Of a stretch of DNA of 64,000 nucleotides, positions 59,189-64,000 are shown one piece after another. Origin of the DNA: UBA10649 sp965278945. Its GTDB lineage: Bacteria; Actinomycetota; Actinomycetes; S36-B12. Made by a program: the position numbers and the translations under genes. The stretch is taken from positions 1,178,001 through 1,242,000 of the forward strand of contig OZ257128.1 in the NCBI GenBank assembly GCA_965278945.1, read 5' to 3'. Under the pieces are notes generated by a model, which saw only the letters and a list, made by a program, of their open reading frames with translations, did not search any database and was not told the DNA's origin. Positions within the stretch are counted from its first letter, which is position 1; the number at the start of each line of letters is the position of its first letter.

Positions 59189-61759
59189 CTAGAAGACAGT
59201 GGCGTAAGCGATCGCGATGCCTACGACGAACGTCGGGTACCCGATCCGCAGCACGCGGTCGAGGGTCCGCGCCTTCGCCAACTGGCGGTCCTCGGTGTAC
59301 CTGCGGCCGAGAAGGGCGCCGAAGATGCACAGGCCGGACAGCAGGATGAACGCGTAGTACGCCCACTCGATGGCCACCGTGTAGTCGACGTCGGGAAGCG
59401 ATGACGTCACGCTGTTGAGCATTACGGCGCCGGTGAGGATGCCGGTGACCCCGAACGAGATGCGGCTTCCGGCGTCCTTGAACGGATACCAGAGCGACAC
59501 GTACAGCACGAGGGTCAGCAGCAGCAGCGGCAGCAGGTTCTTGATCAGGAACGAGTTGACGTCACGCGAGATTGTCGTGTCACTGACGAGTTGGGAGTAG
59601 GTCACGCCTGCTGCGGCGGCGGTGAGGCTGGGATCGCCGAGGGCTCCCGTGTCGCCGACGCTCTGCGGATAGAAGTAGAGGGAGTCGGCTTCCCAGTTCG
59701 GGATGTCGTCGTACGTCGCGGCGGCGTCCGTACCGGACTGGAGCCGCTGCGACTGCGTCTGCTGGACATTGTCAGGATCGGGAATATACGTGAGCTTCGC
59801 GGACGACAGCGTCTTGTTCTGGACGATGATCGGCAGCTGCTGCTTGTCGAAGGGGAACGCGGCGAAGTTCATCTGCGTGCGGAAGACGCCCCGGACGCGG
59901 TAGAGCTCGTATCGTGCGCCGTCGACGTCGCTGACCCGCTGCGGCTCCCCGATGGACAGGCCCGGGTCGATCGCGTTGGCGAACTGCACGTCGGAAGGGC
60001 CGATCGGTGATCCTCGGTACTTGAACCACAGGAAGAAGTCCGCCCTGAAGGTCTGGGAGGACGTGTCGAGGTCGGAGAGCTGGTTGATGTTAAAGCCCAT
60101 CGAGACCACTCGTTGGATCGTGTACGACACGCCGAGAGCGGTGAAGGCCGTGCCCGAGGCGATCTCGTCCTCGAGGGTGACTCCGGCGGTCGCGCTGTAC
60201 GGAGCGAGCTGGTACGCGGCGGAGTGGATGGTGATCTCGCCGGTAGGGGATACGCGCCCGTCGTCGAATGCGACCGGTCGCTGGGCGGAGTTGTCGGGCT
60301 CGAAGTACAGGCCGCCGGAGAGAGTGGGCAGCGCGGTCGACGGGGATCGCGCCGAGTCCAGGGCATCGCGGATCCGAGTGCGGTCAGCGACAAGATCGTC
60401 GGTTCCCCAAGTGGCCTGACCTCGCAGCATGGATTCGGTGAACGCATCCACGGCGTCGTACGTCAGTCCGGCGACCCAGCTGGGCTTGTAGCCCAGATGC
60501 TTGGAGAGCGTGTCGTAGAACGGCACGGCCGCTGCGGTGAGCGTGCCCTCGGTCAACGGCGTGGCGACGACCGATCCGTCGACCGCGGATTTCGAGGCCG
60601 CACTGACACCTTGGAAGAAGGACTGCGTGTCGAGGGCCTCCGGACCGATGAAGACCGGTTCGACGCCGAGGTCCTTGAGCATCCTCGCTATCTCCGCGGA
60701 CTTCGGGTCGACGACGAGCAGGGCGATGACTCCCGGATCGTCGATCGACGCGATTTGTGTCGCCGCTGCCTGCAGGTCGACGGTCTGCTGGGTGGGGTCT
60801 GCGGACACGACGATGTCTGCCTGCACAGTGCCCAAGGTCGAGAACGCATCGACGAATCCGCCCCGCAGGCTGATGCCGTAGTCATCGTCGCTCGAGATGA
60901 CGATCGTGCTGTCGTAGTTCTCGACGAAATGGGCGTAGATGGCCATCTGCTGGCCCTGCTGGCTGTTGTCGAAGATGGTTCGGTAGTACCAGGGATTGTC
61001 CTTGGTCAGGGCGTCGGCGGTCGCTGACGGCGTGATGGCCGGGATCCCCGCGGCGGCATAGACCGGGGCGGCAGCAAGTGACGTGGAACTGAGCATGTGC
61101 CCGATGACGCCGACGAAGCGACCGTCGTCGACGATCTGATTCGCGACATCGACCGCGAGATCCGGGTCCGACTGGTCGTTGAACGTGACGAGTTTGATCT
61201 GGTGGTCTGAGGTCGCCTGGGTGGTGTTCCACACGTCAACTGCCTGCTGAGCGGCGTCGATCGTCTCCTGGCCGCCCTGGGGAGCATCGATCTCGTCGCC
61301 CACGACGAGTGCGAGGTAGGTGTACTTGACTCGCGCGGTGGAGATCACGACGAAGAGACCAGCGAGGAGCGCAAAGATCACGAGGATCGCAGACGAGCGA
61401 ATGATCAGACGTCGGCGCCGCTTCGCGCGGGCATGATCGGCATGACCGCTGATGAAGTCGGGCGGCGGCGGATCGACAATGGCGACGAGTTCCTCAGGAG
61501 AGGTCGCCTTCTCGTCGCGCAGCCGGGCAAGTGCCGGGGAGGTTCTGTGTTCGGGATCGAGTTCGCGGGCTCGCTCGAGGCAGAACTTCTCCTCGCCGAG
61601 ATCCTCCGTGACGGCCGCGAACCAGAGCCACGCAAGCTGATACTGCGGATCGATGCGAAGTGCCTCGGCGAGGAGTGTCCGTGCATCTTGGATCTCGCCG
61701 CGCTCTGCAGCCGCGATCGCTTGGCGCGTGCGTTCGGCGACGGGTACCGAGTCGGGCAC
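59189..61759 (-). CDS. Pentameric ligand-gated ion channel fused to periplasmic-binding and TPR-like domains
   Basis: An 856-residue protein; GTG start with GGAAGGA upstream. Domains in order: a TPR-like helix pair (about 15-85); basic RAKRRRR and a membrane helix (118-140); a type-I periplasmic-binding domain of the Leu/Ile/Val family (about 148-480; IGHMLSSTSLAAAPVYAAAG; IVISSDDDYGISLRG). Next comes a receptor-type extracellular beta domain (about 545-735) with FPFDKQQL (635-642), the Pro/Cys-loop signature. Last are four membrane helices (about 737-757, 766-785, 794-816, 838-855). The second helix has S768, T772, L775 and V779 at 2', 6', 9' and 13' and is followed by SSLPDVDYTVAIEW. No ABC partner genes adjoin. 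A ligand-gated channel is strongly suggested; ligand and ion are unknown. Confidence 0.85.
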   Translation of the reverse strand: MPDSVPVAERTRQAIAAAERGEIQDARTLLAEALRIDPQYQLAWLWFAAVTEDLGEEKFCLERARELDPEHRTSPALARLRDEKATSPEELVAIVDPPPPDFISGHADHARAKRRRRLIIRSSAILVIFALLAGLFVVISTARVKYTYLALVVGDEIDAPQGGQETIDAAQQAVDVWNTTQATSDHQIKLVTFNDQSDPDLAVDVANQIVDDGRFVGVIGHMLSSTSLAAAPVYAAAGIPAITPSATADALTKDNPWYYRTIFDNSQQGQQMAIYAHFVENYDSTIVISSDDDYGISLRGGFVDAFSTLGTVQADIVVSADPTQQTVDLQAAATQIASIDDPGVIALLVVDPKSAEIARMLKDLGVEPVFIGPEALDTQSFFQGVSAASKSAVDGSVVATPLTEGTLTAAAVPFYDTLSKHLGYKPSWVAGLTYDAVDAFTESMLRGQATWGTDDLVADRTRIRDALDSARSPSTALPTLSGGLYFEPDNSAQRPVAFDDGRVSPTGEITIHSAAYQLAPYSATAGVTLEDEIASGTAFTALGVSYTIQRVVSMGFNINQLSDLDTSSQTFRADFFLWFKYRGSPIGPSDVQFANAIDPGLSIGEPQRVSDVDGARYELYRVRGVFRTQMNFAAFPFDKQQLPIIVQNKTLSSAKLTYIPDPDNVQQTQSQRLQSGTDAAATYDDIPNWEADSLYFYPQSVGDTGALGDPSLTAAAAGVTYSQLVSDTTISRDVNSFLIKNLLPLLLLTLVLYVSLWYPFKDAGSRISFGVTGILTGAVMLNSVTSSLPDVDYTVAIEWAYYAFILLSGLCIFGALLGRRYTEDRQLAKARTLDRVLRIGYPTFVVGIAIAYATVF

Positions 61760-61831
61760 GACGTAGTCCTTCCGGGAATGACGGTTCCCGGAGAGTCGGG
61801 CCTCGACGGTGATGTAGTCCGAGCATAGGGG

Positions 61832-62983
61832 TTAGCGCAGCGTCGCGAAGAACGCGCGAACCTCCGCTACGTATGCCTCGGGCTCCTCCTCCGAACCGAA
61901 GTGACCACCTGCAGGCATCTGCGTCCATCGCGTGATGTTGTAGAGCCGATCCGCCCAGGGCCGTGCAACCCGGCGCACGTCACGCGGGAAGATCGCGCAT
62001 CCCGTGGGAATCGTCACGAAGACTGGCGCCTGCGACGAGTCCTGCACGCGCTCGTAGTAGATGTGCGAGGCCGAGGCGATGGTGTTCGTCACCCAGTACG
62101 TCGTGAAGTGGGCGAGCAGTTCGTCCTTCGTGAAGCTCTTCTCGACATCCCCATCGCAGTCGCTGTAGGAGCGGAACTTGTCGAGCATCCAGGCGGCAAG
62201 CCCGGCGGGGGAGTCATTGAGGGCGAAGGCGAGCGTATGCGGACGGGTGTTGTTGATCGGGACGTGCACCACGTTGCCGGCCGCCTGGTGTCGGTCCCAG
62301 TCGGCCATGGCCTCGAGATCGATGGGACTGAGGTCGTCTGGTGGTCCGTCCGGATCGGGCGCTACGCCAAGCGGCATTGTCAGATGCACGCCGAGCACAT
62401 GCTCGCCCTGATCGGCCCGCGCGAGCGCGGTGGTGATGATCGCGCCCCAGTCGCCGCCACTGGTTCCGAACCTGTCGTATCCGAGCAGCAGCATGAGCTC
62501 GGTGAACGCTGCGGCGACTCGCACCGGTCCCCAACCCGGTCCGACAAGGGGGCTCGAGAAGCCGTAGCCGGGAATCGACGGGCAGACGATGTGGAAGGCG
62601 TCCTCCGCGCGTCCTCCGTACTTCACCGGATCACGCAGGCGATCGATGACCGTGACGAACTCGAAGATCGAGCCCGGCCAGCCATGGACGAGGAGCAGCG
62701 GTGTCGCGTCGGGCTCGGGAGATCGAGCATGGATGAACTGAATGGTCTGCCCGTCGGACGTGACCGTGAACTGATCGAAGGCATTGAGGATGTCCTCCTG
62801 CGCGCGCCAGTCGAACTCGGTCTCCCAGTAGGCGCACAGCTCGCGCAGATACGCCGCGCTCACCCCGTACGTCCAGTCGTCATCGCCGAGGTCGTCAATC
62901 CAGCGGGTCCGCGACAGGCGCTCGCGAAGGTCGGCGAGGACCTCGTCGGCGACGTGGACGGTGAACGGGCGTGGCTCATCCAT
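61832..62983 (-). CDS. Epoxide hydrolase (EHN-type alpha/beta hydrolase)
   Basis: A 383-residue enzyme. The N-terminal EHN domain is FTVHVADEVLADLRERLSRT (about 7-26). The oxyanion HGWP is in LLLVHGWPGSIFEF, the nucleophile Asp in TSGGDWGAIITT (about residues 179-190), and the catalytic His in AGGHFGSEEEPE near the end. It opens epoxides to diols. The start ATG 62983 follows GTGAGG; upstream in-frame residues are low-quality. It is 72 bases upstream of the channel gene, same strand, possibly cotranscribed. Confidence 0.9.
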   Translation of the reverse strand: MDEPRPFTVHVADEVLADLRERLSRTRWIDDLGDDDWTYGVSAAYLRELCAYWETEFDWRAQEDILNAFDQFTVTSDGQTIQFIHARSPEPDATPLLLVHGWPGSIFEFVTVIDRLRDPVKYGGRAEDAFHIVCPSIPGYGFSSPLVGPGWGPVRVAAAFTELMLLLGYDRFGTSGGDWGAIITTALARADQGEHVLGVHLTMPLGVAPDPDGPPDDLSPIDLEAMADWDRHQAAGNVVHVPINNTRPHTLAFALNDSPAGLAAWMLDKFRSYSDCDGDVEKSFTKDELLAHFTTYWVTNTIASASHIYYERVQDSSQAPVFVTIPTGCAIFPRDVRRVARPWADRLYNITRWTQMPAGGHFGSEEEPEAYVAEVRAFFATLR

Positions 62984-63008
62984 GGGGGACCTCACGAAGT
63001 TGGCTTGT

Positions 63009-64000
63009 CTAGATGAGTGCCAACGTATCGGTCGGTACGGGCAGGGGTGCGGCCTTTCCGTAGAGCCAGCCCTGGCCGAACTCCCAGCCCTGCTCGGCGA
63101 GGATCGCCGCCTGCTCTGGGGTCTCGACGCCCTCGGCAACCGTGTGCAGCCCGAGCCCGGCCGCCAAGCCGACGAGGCCCTGGGCCAGGCGCGCCGCGTT
63201 GTCGTCGTCGAGGGTGAGCCCGGACGTGAACGACCGGTCCAGCTTCAGGCCGCTGATCGGCAGGTCGCGAAGGTGGCTGATCGAGGAGAACCCGGTGCCG
63301 AAGTCATCGACCCACCACGCGATGCCCAGGTCGGCCAGGTCGACCATCGCCCGGGTCAGCGACCTTGACACGTCCACAAGCGAGGTCTCGGTGACCTCCA
63401 TGTGGATGCGGCTGGAGTCCACGCCGTGTCGATCCAGCTCCCGCTTGACGGCATCGGCAAAGCCGGTCGATGCGATCGTCATGGACGACAGGTTGATTCC
63501 GACGCTGAGGTGGTCGGGCAGCATCGCTGCCGCGGCGATGGCCTGGGACATGATCGACAGGTCGAGTGTGAGAATGAGCCCGGTTCTCTCGGCCATCGGC
63601 AAGAAGTCGTCGGGCATGCGCACGGATCCGTCGGGAAGCACCCACCGCACCAGAGCCTCGTATCCGATGACCTCGGAGTCGAGGATGCCGACGATCGGCA
63701 TGAACCAGGGCACCACGATCTGTCGAGCCAGTCCATCGCGCAGTTCGGACTGGATCTCCAGTCCCTTACGGGTCGACGCGCCGACCGCTCCGTCGAGGAA
63801 CTCCCATCGGTCGGCACCCTTGTCCGACGCCTGCCGCATGGCCGCGCGCGCGTCGCGGAGCAGCGCCTCGGCATTCTTGTCGCTCGCCAGCGCCACCCCG
63901 ATGCATGCCGTGACATCGATCGTCCCCCCGCGCACAGCGACCGGTCCGCGCACCGCCTCGAGGAAACGCTCGGCAGCGACGGCAGCGGCAGACGCGGTGA
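63009..64000 (-). CDS. GGDEF-EAL cyclic-di-GMP protein, 5' end beyond the window
   Basis: At least 330 residues, open to the right edge. The first residues (ERFLEAVRGPVAVRGGTIDV, then ACIGVALA) are the end of a GGDEF domain; the GGDEF motif itself is outside. The EAL phosphodiesterase domain follows, with YEALVRW, INLSSM, MEVTET, DDFGTGFSS, LKLDRSF and EGVET all present, so it looks catalytically competent. It degrades cyclic-di-GMP by family knowledge. Sensor domains, if any, are not visible. Confidence 0.9.
   Translation of the reverse strand, partial: TASAAAVAAERFLEAVRGPVAVRGGTIDVTACIGVALASDKNAEALLRDARAAMRQASDKGADRWEFLDGAVGASTRKGLEIQSELRDGLARQIVVPWFMPIVGILDSEVIGYEALVRWVLPDGSVRMPDDFLPMAERTGLILTLDLSIMSQAIAAAAMLPDHLSVGINLSSMTIASTGFADAVKRELDRHGVDSSRIHMEVTETSLVDVSRSLTRAMVDLADLGIAWWVDDFGTGFSSISHLRDLPISGLKLDRSFTSGLTLDDDNAARLAQGLVGLAAGLGLHTVAEGVETPEQAAILAEQGWEFGQGWLYGKAAPLPVPTDTLALI

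Overview
The window is continuous chromosomal DNA from a high-GC Actinomycetota. The evidence is the gene order tlyA-nadK-recN-(membrane protein)-pyrG-NUDIX-ald-xerD, then parA-scpA-scpB-rluB-aroH-tyrA-cmk-(acyltransferase-like)-der, which follows the mycobacterial Rv1694-Rv1713 order. An F420-type luciferase-like oxidoreductase, a Ku/LigD end-joining set and several apparently leaderless starts with TANNNT -10 boxes agree with this. I cannot name a genus. A lone mreB suggests a rod-shaped cell.

Region by region: (1) 1-17,962 (+) is a housekeeping block with many 4-base ATGA/GTGA overlaps: rRNA methylation, NAD kinase, RecN repair, CTP synthase, alanine dehydrogenase, XerD, ParA/ScpAB chromosome segregation, RluB, the tyrosine branch, cytidylate kinase and the GTPase Der. 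(2) 17,978-21,175 (-) holds a split chromate transporter, a tandem HIT-domain protein and a secretory lipase broken by a one-base frameshift. (3) 21,261-25,824 has an LLM oxidoreductase, tRNA-Pro(GGG) and a patch of unrecognised genes with hairpins. (4) 25,874-28,741 is a two-gene split LigD (polymerase and ligase) divergent from Ku. (5) 28,896-36,013 has a STAS protein and a polyamine uptake and oxidation operon, potD-potB-potC-potA-FAD oxidase-aldehyde dehydrogenase. Its potD carries a +1 frameshift. (6) 36,213-40,358 (+) is a divergent, translationally coupled operon: TetR, GT1 glycosyltransferase, glucosamine-kinase-like protein and SIS-domain protein. A palindrome in the divergent promoter region is the likely operator. 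(7) 40,367-44,520 has a cyclase-family protein, a serine hydrolase, a base-excision glycosylase and mreB. (8) 44,575-57,569 is an accessory region rich in exported proteins: a coupled metzincin plus papain-like protein pair, a distant lipoprotein paralogue of the papain-like protein, an RTX-repeat protein, an allene-oxide-cyclase-barrel-like protein, a regulator with two LuxR HTH domains and further lipoproteins. DAG-kinase and macro-domain genes also lie here. (9) 57,608-64,000 (-) has a class-III aminotransferase, a large multidomain protein that reads as a pentameric ligand-gated ion channel fused to a type-I periplasmic binding domain, an epoxide hydrolase and a GGDEF-EAL protein cut by the window edge.

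The most striking item is the fusion channel at 59,189-61,759. It joins a cytoplasmic TPR-like segment, a membrane anchor, an amino-acid-binding-type domain, a Pro-loop receptor domain with an FPFD signature, and four membrane helices whose M2 has S2', T6', L9' and V13'. Next are the two related NGHC/HAITP/VYDNN secreted proteins, one coupled to a metalloprotease, and the glucosamine-kinase operon divergent from the polyamine operon. All functional statements come from reading motifs and context; no database search was run.
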